Part shown: positions 50,356 to 58,923 of the stretch, one piece after another
Layout: the number at the start of each line of letters is the position of its first letter
Position numbering within the stretch: position 1 is the first letter of the stretch
Assembly: GCF_021922985.1 (NCBI RefSeq)
Contig: NZ_CP040788.1
Coordinates: 2,418,001 to 2,482,000, forward strand
DNA from: Clavibacter michiganensis subsp. tessellarius
GTDB lineage: Bacteria; Actinomycetota; Actinomycetes; Actinomycetales; Microbacteriaceae
Length of the DNA stretch: 64,000 nt
Direction: 5' to 3'
Made by a program: the position numbers and the translations under genes
The notes under the pieces: generated by a model
The model's database searches: none
What the model saw: the letters and a program-made list of their open reading frames with translations, nothing else
Told to the model about the DNA's origin: nothing

Positions 50356-52025
50356 CGGATCGTCGCCCCCGCCGCCTCGACGACCGGGATGGCGGCCGTG
50401 GTCGGCACGTCCCGCAGCTCGAGGGGCCCGTGCGAGCGGTGCCGCCACGCGTGGTAGCCCCCGCCGACCAGCAGCGTGGCACCGATGAAGAGGAGCGCGC
50501 TGTACTGCAGCCACCACGACCCGCCCGTGAGGTCGTAGATCTCGGCGCGCGGCCAGATCAGGTTCACGGCCATGCCCGCCTGGAAGAGCACGGCCACGAC
50601 GTTGAGCGGGATGCCCCAGCGGCCGAGCGTGAAGAGCGGCGCGCCGTCCTCGTCCACGCCGCCCTGCGGGAAGCGCCCGCGGATCCGGGCGACCAGCAGC
50701 GGGCCGGTTACGCCGAGGTACGCGAGGTAGAACATCGCGATGCAGAGGCTCGAGAGCGCCGTGAAGATCGCCGACTGGCCGATGTTGACCGCCAGGGCGA
50801 GGGCCGCGCCGACGCCGACGACCACCGAGGTGAGCACGGGCGTCCCGGTGCGGGGCGACACCCGGGCGAGCTGGCGGTGGAACGGGAGGGCCCGCTCGCG
50901 CGCCATGGAGTACATCATCCGCGTGCCCGAGGTCTGTACCGCGAGCGTGCAGGCGAACACCGCGACCGCGACCGCGCAGAGGAGGAAGCGGCCGCCCACG
51001 TCGCCGACGACCGACGTGATGACCCAGGCGATGCCCTTCGTGGCGAGCTGGCCGTCGGTGACGCTCGGCGCCGCGACCAGCGTGCCCACGATGAGCAGCG
51101 CCCCGCCGAGGCCGGAGACGACGAGCGCGCGGATGATCGTCTTCGGGGTGGTCTTGCGCGGGCTGTGCGTCTCCTCGGCGAGCTCGCCCGCGGAGTCGAA
51201 GCCGACCATCACGTACGCCGCCATGAGGGACGACGCGAGCCAGGCGAAGACGTACGGCTCGTCGCCCGTGCGGCCGGCGGTCGTCAGCACCACCTCGGGT
51301 CCGCGCTGCGGGAGGAGGAAGAGCACCGCGACGAGCACGACCACGCCGACGATCTCGATCAGGACGCCCGCCGTGGTCACGCGCGCCATGAGCCGCACGC
51401 TGAGGATGTTGACGACCGTGGTGACGACGAGCAGGAGGATCCCGAGCAGCACCGCGTTCGCCGCGCCCGTGGGGGAGGCGACCGACGGATCCGCGTCGGG
51501 GCCCCCGACGATCTGGAACCCGGCCCAGATGGCGGGCAGCACGGCCTGCACCGCGATGGCGGCGACCGCGACCGTGAGGATCTGGCCGACGATCATGGTC
51601 CAGCCGGTGAACCACCCGATCGTGGTGCCGGCGAGGCGGCTCGACCACTGGAAGATCGCGCCGGAGATGGGCCACGAGGCCGCGAGCTGCGCGAAGTTGA
51701 GGGCCACCAGCAGCTGCCCGACGAAGACGACCGGCCACGCCCAGAAGAACGCGGCGCCGCCGAGCCCGAAGCCGAGCCCGAAGAGCTGGAACACGGTCGT
51801 GAGGATCGACACGAACGAGAACCCGGCCGCGAACGAGGAGAACTGGCCGACGCCCCGGTGGAGCTCCTGCGCGTAGCCGGACGGGAGGTGGGCGGCGGGG
51901 GCGGCGGTGCCGGACGGGAGGCGACCGACGGGTCCCGCGGTGTCCTGCGCGGAGCCGGGCGGGACGACGGGGGCGGGGGCCGAGGTGCGGGCCGCGGCCG
52001 GCGAGGGGGTGTGCGGGGTGCTCAA
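50352..52025 (-). CDS. APC-superfamily permease (amino acid/urea/guanidine type)
   Basis: A 557-residue membrane transporter. A disordered Pro/Ala N-terminus (1-50) precedes 12 membrane helices; helix 1 starts near residue 60 (FSSFAAGFSFVSILTTVFQLFGLGFGLGG) and contains the unwound GFS-type substrate motif. It belongs to the amino acid permease group that often accompanies urea carboxylase. TTG start with AGAAGA/GAGAGG upstream; an internal start would only shorten the disordered part. First gene of the five-gene nitrogen operon. Confidence 0.88.
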   Translation of the reverse strand: MSTPHTPSPAAARTSAPAPVVPPGSAQDTAGPVGRLPSGTAAPAAHLPSGYAQELHRGVGQFSSFAAGFSFVSILTTVFQLFGLGFGLGGAAFFWAWPVVFVGQLLVALNFAQLAASWPISGAIFQWSSRLAGTTIGWFTGWTMIVGQILTVAVAAIAVQAVLPAIWAGFQIVGGPDADPSVASPTGAANAVLLGILLLVVTTVVNILSVRLMARVTTAGVLIEIVGVVVLVAVLFLLPQRGPEVVLTTAGRTGDEPYVFAWLASSLMAAYVMVGFDSAGELAEETHSPRKTTPKTIIRALVVSGLGGALLIVGTLVAAPSVTDGQLATKGIAWVITSVVGDVGGRFLLCAVAVAVFACTLAVQTSGTRMMYSMARERALPFHRQLARVSPRTGTPVLTSVVVGVGAALALAVNIGQSAIFTALSSLCIAMFYLAYLGVTGPLLVARIRGRFPQGGVDEDGAPLFTLGRWGIPLNVVAVLFQAGMAVNLIWPRAEIYDLTGGSWWLQYSALLFIGATLLVGGGYHAWRHRSHGPLELRDVPTTAAIPVVEAAGATIR

Positions 52026-52090
52026 TCTTCTGGCCTCTCACGAGGGCGCGGTGCTGCGGATGCGCCGGGGATCCGGTTGCCCGGTCGGAG

Positions 52091-52110
52091 TATCTATCGA
52101 GCGATAGGTA
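52091..52110. promoter_or_regulatory. TetR-type palindrome upstream of the permease operon
   Basis: TATCTATCGAGCGATAGGTA contains the perfect inverted repeat CTATCG-AG-CGATAG with matching TA ends. It lies 66-85 bases before the permease start, on top of the AT-rich promoter region. The operon's own TetR protein is the likely ligand. The 255-base gap 52026-52280 holds this site and the terminator of the reductase gene; I found no guanidine-riboswitch core. Confidence 0.65.
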
Positions 52111-52223
52111 TTTCCGTCCAGTGTGGTTCTGCCCCGTATCGCGGCCGTCTTCCTCGTGTTACCGGCGTGTATCTTCTCCGGCGCGACGGATCCGGTCACC
52201 GTCGCGCGCCGCCCACACGTGCG

Positions 52224-52256
52224 GAGGGGCCGGCAGCTGATGGCTGCCGGCCCCTC
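52224..52256. terminator. Terminator after the carboxylic acid reductase gene
   Basis: A perfect 13-base-pair stem (GAGGGGCCGGCAG with its complement) and a 7-base loop, 24 bases after the reductase stop. Confidence 0.88.
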
Positions 52257-52280
52257 GATCTCAGTCCTCGCGCGGGGGCG

Positions 52281-55200
52281 TCACGCAGCCGCCGCCCGCG
52301 CCGGCGCGAGCAGTCCGAGGAAGGCGAGGTCGTCCGCCACCTTGGTGATGAGCGCGCGGTCGAGCGACGGGATCTCCGGTGACCCGAGCGGGCGCACCTC
52401 GCGGACCGCCTCGGCGAACGCGTCGGCGGGGATCGCCGAGCCGGCGTGCGGCTCCTCCGGCGCGGCGAACGCGTGCATCAGCGGGAGGACGGACCGGGCG
52501 CGGTCCGCGTCCGGGAGCGATGCCAGCGCGTCGCGGAACCGCTCGACCCACTCCGCGTGGTCCGCGACGCGCTCGATGTCGTGGCCGTCCTCGCGGAGCC
52601 AGTCGACGAAGGTGTCGAGCGAGACGCCGTCGTCGTGGGGGTTCACGACGTTGAACGTGCGGTGCCCCTCGGTGAGCGCCGCGCCGATCGCGTCGATCGC
52701 CGCGGCCGTGAAGTCGGCCGGCAGCCCGTCGTAGTGGGAGCGCTGCCGCTCGCCGTCGGGGCCGCGCCGCACGAACGAGGCCGGGGCGAGCCCGGTGGTG
52801 AGCACGCTCCACATCAGCCGGGTGAAGACGTCGGGGAGGTTCACCTGCCCGCGCCAGCGGGGGTGCGCCAGGATCATGTCGGAGCGGAACACGGCCACGG
52901 GGACGCCGTGGTGCTCGTGCGCCTCGCGGAGCAGCACCTCGCTCGCCCACTTGCTCGCCCCGTACCCGTTGGCGTACTCGTCGCCGACGGCCCACTCGGG
53001 GATCATCACGCGGATGTCGGCGTGCTCGTCGAGCGCGGCGGGCGCGGACGGCTCCGCGTCCGCGGTCGCGCCCGGCTGCGCGCCGCCCGCGACGGCGACG
53101 CTCGACACGAAGGTGACGGGCACGCTGCCGGCGGCGATCGCCAGGCGGATCGCCTCGGCGGTGCCGACGACGTTCGGGCCGAACAGCGCCGGGTACGGGA
53201 GCACGTGGTTCACGAGGGCCGCGGCGTGCGCGACGAGGTCGACCCGGCCGGCCAGGGCCTCCCACCGCGCGTCGTCGAGGCCGAGGCGGTGCTCGCTGAC
53301 GTCGCCGGCCATCACCTCGAGCGCGCCCGCCAGCTCGGCGAAGCGCCGGGCGAACGCGGGGTCGGCGGCGAAGGCGGCGTCGAGGCGGCGCCGGGCGTCC
53401 GCGTCGTCGGCGCCGCGCACGACGCACACCAGCGTGCCGCCCTCCGGGGCGAGGCGCTCGAGCCAGTCGATGGCGAGGAACCGGCCGAGGTAGCCGTTGG
53501 CGCCGGTGAGCAGCACGGTCCGGGATCCGGGGCGGGCGGACGCACGGGGGACCGGCGTCGGGATGCCGCCGAGCATCCGGTCGAGGCGGAGGTCGCCCAC
53601 GCGGAGGGTGGATGCCCCGGCGCCGTGCACGCGCGTCACGGTCGGCCGGTCGTCGGAGGCGGAGCGCTCCACGAACGCGGCGACGGCGGCGAGGTCGTTG
53701 GTCGGGTCGGTGATGACGCCGACGGGCACCTCGGCGTCGAACACGTCCTCGAGGATCCCGGAGAACGTCAGCGCCGACAGCGAGTCCCCGCCGAGGTCCG
53801 AGAACCGGGCCGCGGCGGCGGTCGCGGGGGACACCTCGGCCCCGAGGAGCAGGAGGGCGGCGCGCACCACCGTGTCGACCGTCGGCTCGTCGTCGGCGCG
53901 TTCGCGGAGCGCGGCCACGAGGGTGCCGCTCTGCTGCGACTCGAGCGCGTCGTACAGGGCGGCGAAGCGCTCGCCGTACCGCTGCGTGAGGCGCAGGCGC
54001 AGGAGCTTGCCGGCGTCGGAGAGCATGCCGCCCTCGACCGTGAACGGCTGCGGCTCGACGATCACGCCGCGGGGCACCTCGTAGGGGGCGAGGCCGTGCT
54101 CCCGGGCGGTGCGCTGGAGCGCGGCGAGGACGTCGCGCTCCGACGCCCCGGCCTCCGTCGGCACGACGACCGCGACGAGGAACGCGTGCCGGCTGTCGCC
54201 GTGCAGCGCGACCTGGTGCACCTCGGGCGTCCCGCCGTAAGTGGCCTCGAGCGATGCGACCGCCACGAACTCGCCCTGCGACAGCTTGAGCACGTTGTTC
54301 CGGCGGTCGAGGTACTCGTACGTGTCGGGTCCGGTCTGCGCCATGACGTCGCCGGTCCGGTAGAAGCCGTCCTCGTCGAACACGGCGGCGGTGGCGTCCG
54401 GCCGGCGGAAGTACCCCGCGATCACGGCATCGCTCTTGATGAGCAGCTCGCCCCGCGGGTGCGGGAGGTCGGTGGTGCGGTATCCGAGCTCGGGGACGTC
54501 GACGAGCTTGTGCTCGGTGACGGGAGGCTGCTGGACGACCCCGTCGTGGAGGATGCCGCCCGCCTCGGTCGACCCGTACTTGTCGTGCAGCGAGATCCCG
54601 AGGCACTCCTCGACGTACGCGCGGAGCTCGGGCGTGAGCGGGGCGCTGGTGCAGATCGCCTGGGCGATGCGCCCGCCGAACGCCCGGACGCGCAGGTCGG
54701 CCTGGACCTCGGCGCGGACCGCGTCCACGGCGGCGCCGCCGGCGGCGAGCCGACGCTGCTCCTCGCGGTCGCCCTCCTGCCGCAGCATCTCCGCGACGCG
54801 CGGCACGAACACGAACTCGGTCGGGGTGAAGGCCCGGAGGTCGTCGAAGAGCGCCGACAGGTCGTTCGAGGTCGCGAGCGCGACCGTGCCGCCGCGGCCG
54901 AGCGTGGCGAACAGGGCGGAGCGGCCGGTGAGGTGGCTCATCGGGAGGTAGGCGTACCCGACGATGGCGGCGGCGGCGTCCGCTGCGCCGGCCTCCGCAG
55001 CGGGGTCGGGCCGCATGGCGTGCCACATCCGCTCGACCATGGAGCGCGTGTACATCGCGCCCTTCGGCGTGCCGGTGCTGCCCGACGTGTAGAGCAGGAG
55101 CGCGAGCGGGTCCTCGCCGGGTGCGGGATACCACGGGCTGATGCGCGGCAGGCCGGACCCGCGGGCGACGAGCCCGTCGAGCGTCAGGTCGGCGTCGGCG

Positions 55201-55652
55201 TCGGCGTCGGTGCCGGCGGCGACGTCGATCAGCATCGTCCGGATGCCGTCGCCCGAGGCCTCGGCGACCGCCCGGGCCACCGCGGCCTGCTCGGCCGTGA
55301 CCGCGATCCAGACCGGCGTGGTCTCCTCGACGATGCCCTGCAGGGCCGGGAGGGGCGCGCTCGCCTGCAGCGGGACGCTCACCGCGCCGAGGATCCAGGT
55401 GGCGAGGTCGAGGGTGACGGCGTCCGCGGTCGCGGTGCCGAGCACCGCGATCCGGTCGCCGGCGGACACCGTCTCCCCGAGCGCCGCGGCCAGCGCGCTC
55501 GCCCGGTCCCACAGCTCCCCGAAGCCGATGTCCGAGATGTCCGCCCCGGCCCGCTGCCGCAGCGCCGGACGGTCCGCGTGCTGCGCGAAGAGCGCCTCGA
55601 TCGACGTGTCGTCGTGCTCGTTCTGGTGCTCGTTCTCGTGTTCGTTCCCCAT
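52281..55652 (-). CDS. car: Carboxylic acid reductase (A-PCP-R, three domains)
   Basis: A 1123-residue enzyme that reduces carboxylic acids to aldehydes with ATP and NADPH. The adenylation domain (about 20-540) has LLYTSGSTGTPKGAM (188-200), YGSTEAGG and the YRTGD motif; the carrier domain has LGGDSLSAL with the phosphopantetheine Ser624; the thioester reductase domain (about 710-1110) starts TGANGYLGRF and has a later Y-x-x-x-K. Length and order match the mycobacterial/Nocardia CAR family. The first 15 residues are an odd His/Glu/Asn repeat (MGNEHENEHQNEH). ATG with GGAGAGGA upstream. Its activating phosphopantetheinyl transferase is encoded 48 bases upstream. Confidence 0.94.
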   Translation of the reverse strand: MGNEHENEHQNEHDDTSIEALFAQHADRPALRQRAGADISDIGFGELWDRASALAAALGETVSAGDRIAVLGTATADAVTLDLATWILGAVSVPLQASAPLPALQGIVEETTPVWIAVTAEQAAVARAVAEASGDGIRTMLIDVAAGTDADADADLTLDGLVARGSGLPRISPWYPAPGEDPLALLLYTSGSTGTPKGAMYTRSMVERMWHAMRPDPAAEAGAADAAAAIVGYAYLPMSHLTGRSALFATLGRGGTVALATSNDLSALFDDLRAFTPTEFVFVPRVAEMLRQEGDREEQRRLAAGGAAVDAVRAEVQADLRVRAFGGRIAQAICTSAPLTPELRAYVEECLGISLHDKYGSTEAGGILHDGVVQQPPVTEHKLVDVPELGYRTTDLPHPRGELLIKSDAVIAGYFRRPDATAAVFDEDGFYRTGDVMAQTGPDTYEYLDRRNNVLKLSQGEFVAVASLEATYGGTPEVHQVALHGDSRHAFLVAVVVPTEAGASERDVLAALQRTAREHGLAPYEVPRGVIVEPQPFTVEGGMLSDAGKLLRLRLTQRYGERFAALYDALESQQSGTLVAALRERADDEPTVDTVVRAALLLLGAEVSPATAAAARFSDLGGDSLSALTFSGILEDVFDAEVPVGVITDPTNDLAAVAAFVERSASDDRPTVTRVHGAGASTLRVGDLRLDRMLGGIPTPVPRASARPGSRTVLLTGANGYLGRFLAIDWLERLAPEGGTLVCVVRGADDADARRRLDAAFAADPAFARRFAELAGALEVMAGDVSEHRLGLDDARWEALAGRVDLVAHAAALVNHVLPYPALFGPNVVGTAEAIRLAIAAGSVPVTFVSSVAVAGGAQPGATADAEPSAPAALDEHADIRVMIPEWAVGDEYANGYGASKWASEVLLREAHEHHGVPVAVFRSDMILAHPRWRGQVNLPDVFTRLMWSVLTTGLAPASFVRRGPDGERQRSHYDGLPADFTAAAIDAIGAALTEGHRTFNVVNPHDDGVSLDTFVDWLREDGHDIERVADHAEWVERFRDALASLPDADRARSVLPLMHAFAAPEEPHAGSAIPADAFAEAVREVRPLGSPEIPSLDRALITKVADDLAFLGLLAPARAAAA

Positions 55653-55700
55653 GTGCTGGTCCTCTCCTCGTTCGTCCCGGCGCGCGCGTGCGCACCGGCT

Positions 55701-56351
55701 TCAGTGCGCGTCGAGCGCGATCCCCGCCAGCGCCAGCCCCCCGGCCACCGCCCACCGACCGGTCCCGGCGAACGCCGGTCCCCGTCGTGCCCGGGCGGCG
55801 AAGGAGCCGTCCGGATGGAGCGCGACGTCCGCGCCGTCGATGCCGTGCCACCCGCCGTGCGCCGACGTCCGGGCCTTCGCGACGGCCTCGGCGGCGGCGA
55901 AGAGCACGCTGTCCGGACTCCCGACCCCGGATGCCCGGAGCGCGTCGAGGCCCGCGGCGACGCGTGCGCTGCCGAGGTCCGCCACGCGCGCCAGCACGCC
56001 TCCGGGCAGGGGGCGGGCGGGCGTCGCGTCGATGCCGATCCCGGCGTGCGCGTCGCGTCGTCCCACGGCGCAGGCGCGGAGCCCGACGCAGTGCGTGATG
56101 CTGCCGACCGCCCCGGTCGGCCACACGGGCGCCCCGCTGCGGGCGACGGGGATCGACGCGGAGCGGATGCCCAGGGCGCCGAGCGCCTGCCGGGCGAGCA
56201 CGCGACCGGTCACGAACTCCGCGCGACGGCCCGGCAGGGCGGTCGCGACGGCGTCGAGCTCGTCGTCCGCGAGGATCCCCTCCACGTCGTGCTCCGCCGT
56301 CGCCACGACCACGGATCCGGGGAGGAGGGCCTCCCAGGGGGTCCGCGACAT
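55701..56351 (-). CDS. 4'-phosphopantetheinyl transferase (Sfp/EntD type)
   Basis: A 216-residue enzyme that should attach the CoA-derived arm to Ser624 of the reductase. Seen are GSITHCVGL, GIGIDATPARPL (where the family has the Mg-binding D-x-E; here D-x-T) and FAAAEAVAKARTS, the E...K signature with the first Lys replaced by Ala. Those changes may be tolerated or weaken activity. I chose ATG 56351; a GTG at 56366 in frame would place five codons inside the operator palindrome. Upstream of, and in the same direction as, the reductase gene. Confidence 0.85.
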   Translation of the reverse strand: MSRTPWEALLPGSVVVATAEHDVEGILADDELDAVATALPGRRAEFVTGRVLARQALGALGIRSASIPVARSGAPVWPTGAVGSITHCVGLRACAVGRRDAHAGIGIDATPARPLPGGVLARVADLGSARVAAGLDALRASGVGSPDSVLFAAAEAVAKARTSAHGGWHGIDGADVALHPDGSFAARARRGPAFAGTGRWAVAGGLALAGIALDAH

Positions 56352-56372
56352 TAGTTGCACTGACACAACTAA
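56351..56372. promoter_or_regulatory. MarR/TetR-like operator at the PPTase start
   Basis: TTAGTTG (56351-56357) and CAACTAA (56366-56372) are perfect inverted arms around 8 bases, a form typical of MarR-family sites. It abuts the ATG of the phosphopantetheinyl transferase gene, so a repressor here would silence the transferase-reductase operon. No MarR gene is nearby. Confidence 0.65.
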
Positions 56373-56602
56373 ACCGGCGGTTCCTCCGAGGTTCCCGGGT
56401 CCCTGTCGGCGCGCTACACTGCGCCGTCGGTCGGGCGCAGGGCGGCGCTCGGGCCGTGGATCCCCGCCCCTCGCCCCCTCCGAATCGCCTCCCCGGCCCT
56501 TGACGATCGCGGCCGCGGGGAGTCGGCTGGATGCTCCCGACGGCGGTCCGCGCGCCTCGCGGCGACGGCGCCCGCCGTCCCCGCGAACCCAGGAGGATCA
56601 GC

Positions 56603-57370
56603 ATGGCTGGACGCTTCGACGGCAAGGTCGTCATCATCACCGGCGCAGGATCGGGCATCGGCGAGGCCACGGCCCGCCGCTTCGTCGCGGAGGGCGCGAA
56701 GGTCGTCATCACCGACAGCGTGGAGGACAAGATCCGCGCGGTCGCCGACTCGCTCCCCGCGGGCAGCGCCACCGCGCTCGTCGCGGACGCCGCCGTCTCG
56801 GCCGACGCCGACCGCGCCGTCGCCACCGCGCTCGAGGCGCACGGTCGCCTCGACGTGCTCGTCAACAACGCCGGCACCTTCCAGGCCGGCCCCATCGCGG
56901 ACATCACCGACGACGAGTGGCGCCGCGTCATCGACACCGACCTCTCGGGCGTCTTCTACGGCACGCGCGCGGCGCTCCCCCACCTGGTCGAGACGCGCGG
57001 ATCCATCGTCAACGTCTCGTCGGTGTCGGGCATGGCGGCGGACCACCACATGAGCGCGTACAACGCGGCGAAGGGCGGCGTGAGCAACTTCACGCGCGCC
57101 ACCGCGCTCGACCACGGCGTCGACGGCGTGCGCGTGAACGCGGTCGCGCCCGGCCTCATCTGGACCGAGCTGGTCGCCGGCAAGGAGGACGACGAGGAGC
57201 TGAAGGCGGAGTTCGCCAAGCGCATCTCGCTCGGCCGCGGCGGCGAGGCCGACGAGGTGGCGGCCGCGATCGCGTTCCTCGCGAGCGACGACGCCTCGTT
57301 CATCACGGGCGCGATCCTGCCGGTCGACGGCGGCACCACGGCGAGCAACGGGCAGCCCTCGCAGGCGTGA
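56603..57370 (+). CDS. SDR-family oxidoreductase
   Basis: A 255-residue short-chain dehydrogenase with cofactor motif TGAGSGIGEATA, NNAG, the catalytic Ser in VNVSSVSG and YNAAK (Tyr and Lys). It ends PVDGGTTAS, the usual SDR end. ATG with AGGAGG nine bases upstream. Divergent from the aldehyde-making reductase operon, so it might handle the resulting alcohol or aldehyde, but most SDRs of this kind are unassigned. Confidence 0.9.
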   Translation: MAGRFDGKVVIITGAGSGIGEATARRFVAEGAKVVITDSVEDKIRAVADSLPAGSATALVADAAVSADADRAVATALEAHGRLDVLVNNAGTFQAGPIADITDDEWRRVIDTDLSGVFYGTRAALPHLVETRGSIVNVSSVSGMAADHHMSAYNAAKGGVSNFTRATALDHGVDGVRVNAVAPGLIWTELVAGKEDDEELKAEFAKRISLGRGGEADEVAAAIAFLASDDASFITGAILPVDGGTTASNGQPSQA

Positions 57371-57400
57371 GGGCGCGCTCGTGCGGCGCGGCGGGGTCGA

Positions 57401-58162
57401 TCAGGCGCTGACCGGCGGCAGCTCCGCCACGGCGACGCGATCCCCCGCGGCGTCGCGGATCTCCACGGCCGCCGCGTCCTCGCGCAGCACGTCGGCGTTG
57501 AGGCGACAGTCGATGCGGACCGCGGATCCGAGCATCGTGCCGGACGCGTGCTCCCCGCCCGCCGCGTCGACGATCACGACGGAGTAGCTGTCGCCCACCG
57601 TGAGGCCGTCAACCGCGAGGAGCGTCTCGGTGCCCCACGTGTGCGCCACGACCTCGCCCTGCACGTCGACGCCCGCGGGCGCGCCGGCGAAGGTCACGTC
57701 CTCGAGCGCGCCGAGGGTGCCGGCCGGGCCGGCCGCGACGTCGGCGCGCGGGGTCGCGAGGAGCGCGCCGCCGGCCGCGCCGATCGCGAGGCAGGCGGCG
57801 GCGCCGGCGATCGCGAGGGCGGTGCGCCGGGTGCGCGATCCGCGGCGTGCGCGTCGCGCGTCGAGGTCGGCGGGTCCGTCCGTCATCCTGCGCTCCGCGT
57901 CGCCGTCCGAGATCAGCCCGATCCGCCGCGCCAGCTCCGCGCTCGGCTCCGCGTCCTCCCACGCTCCGACGCCGCGGATCGCCGACGGCAGGCCGCCGAG
58001 GAGCGCGATCTCCGCGTCGATCGTCGGGTCGGCCGCGCGCATCGCCTCCAGCTCCGCGGTCTCGGCGGGCGAGAGGTCGTCGGCGAGGACGGCGGCGATC
58101 AGCTCGGCGCGGCGGTCGTCGGGCTCCGCGGCGTCCGGCCGGGGTGTGCGGTCATCGGTCAT
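57401..58162 (-). CDS. Anti-sigma factor (RskA-like, single membrane helix)
   Basis: A 253-residue membrane protein. An acidic cytoplasmic N-terminus (about 1-110) with the anti-sigma helix ELIAAVLADDLSPAETAELEAM leads to one membrane helix (about 112-135, TALAIAGAAACLAIGAAGGALL) and an RskA-type extracellular domain. There is no His-x3-Cys-x2-Cys zinc motif. Its ATG overlaps the sigma gene stop by 4 bases, the normal sigma/anti-sigma arrangement. Release is likely by regulated proteolysis. Confidence 0.88.
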   Translation of the reverse strand: MTDDRTPRPDAAEPDDRRAELIAAVLADDLSPAETAELEAMRAADPTIDAEIALLGGLPSAIRGVGAWEDAEPSAELARRIGLISDGDAERRMTDGPADLDARRARRGSRTRRTALAIAGAAACLAIGAAGGALLATPRADVAAGPAGTLGALEDVTFAGAPAGVDVQGEVVAHTWGTETLLAVDGLTVGDSYSVVIVDAAGGEHASGTMLGSAVRIDCRLNADVLREDAAAVEIRDAAGDRVAVAELPPVSA

Positions 58163-58710
58163 GCGGGATCCCCTTCGTCGAGGTGCGTGCGGAGGGCGCG
58201 GAGCGCGTGGAAGACGCGCGTGCGCAGGGTGGGGACGGGCACGCCCGTGGCGGTGGAGAGCTCCTGGTAGCTGAGCCCGGTGAGGTGCACGGCGACGACG
58301 GCCTCGCGATGCGCGTCGCTGAGGCGCGCGAGGCCCTCGACGATCCCGAGCCGGTCGAGCGGATCCGCCTCCGTCGTCGCTTGCTCGGGCGCCTCCTCCT
58401 CGGCCACGACCCGCGGGGTGCGGGCCCGCGCGCGGTGCACGTCGAGGATCACCCGCCGCTCGATCGCGAACAGCCAGGTGCGCGCGCTGCCGCGCTCGCC
58501 GTCGAAGGAGTCGCGGGCGCGCCAGGCGCGGAGGAAGGTCTCCTGCACGCAGTCCTCCGCGAGCTGGCGGTCCTGCAAGGCGTTGACCGCGAAGCCGAGC
58601 AGCGCGCCGCCGTGCTCCGCGAACGCCCAGCGCACGTCGAAGCCGGGCGTGGACGCGCTCATCGTGCTCCGCTCGGAGGAAGGTGCCGGACGCGTCAGGA
58701 CGAGCGCCAT
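58159..58710 (-). CDS. ECF-family RNA polymerase sigma factor
   Basis: A 183-residue sigma factor with region 2 (about 25-90: LQDRQLAEDCVQETFLRAWRARDSF) and region 4 (about 115-175: REAVVAVHLTGLSYQELSTATGVPVPTLRTRVFHALRAL). Two starts are plausible: the ATG at 58710, with GGAG six bases upstream and TAGGCT beyond it, and the ATG at 58662 closer to the conserved region. The cognate anti-sigma follows. The divergent CHRD and sortase genes may be among its targets. Confidence 0.88.
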   Translation of the reverse strand: MALVLTRPAPSSERSTMSASTPGFDVRWAFAEHGGALLGFAVNALQDRQLAEDCVQETFLRAWRARDSFDGERGSARTWLFAIERRVILDVHRARARTPRVVAEEEAPEQATTEADPLDRLGIVEGLARLSDAHREAVVAVHLTGLSYQELSTATGVPVPTLRTRVFHALRALRTHLDEGDPA

Positions 58711-58923
58711 CGTGATCTCCAGCCTAGGCGGCGGGTGCGCGCCCTCACCGGGGGATACGTCGGCGGAGGCGCCGGCGTTCATCGCGGGGCCGGGAGGGGA
58801 CGCCGACCGCACGAGATCGCCCGGATGGATTCCGGCACCCGATGAACGCCCGCCGCCCGCCGTGCGTATGCCCTGTCAGAAGCGGTGCCCGCTCGGGCGC
58901 CCCACCACGAGAGGCTGCACGCG

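Noticed and set aside
52026..52160. Possible guanidine-I (ykkC) riboswitch upstream of the permease operon
   Set aside because: I could not find the conserved core elements by eye; a covariance-model search would be needed to overturn this.
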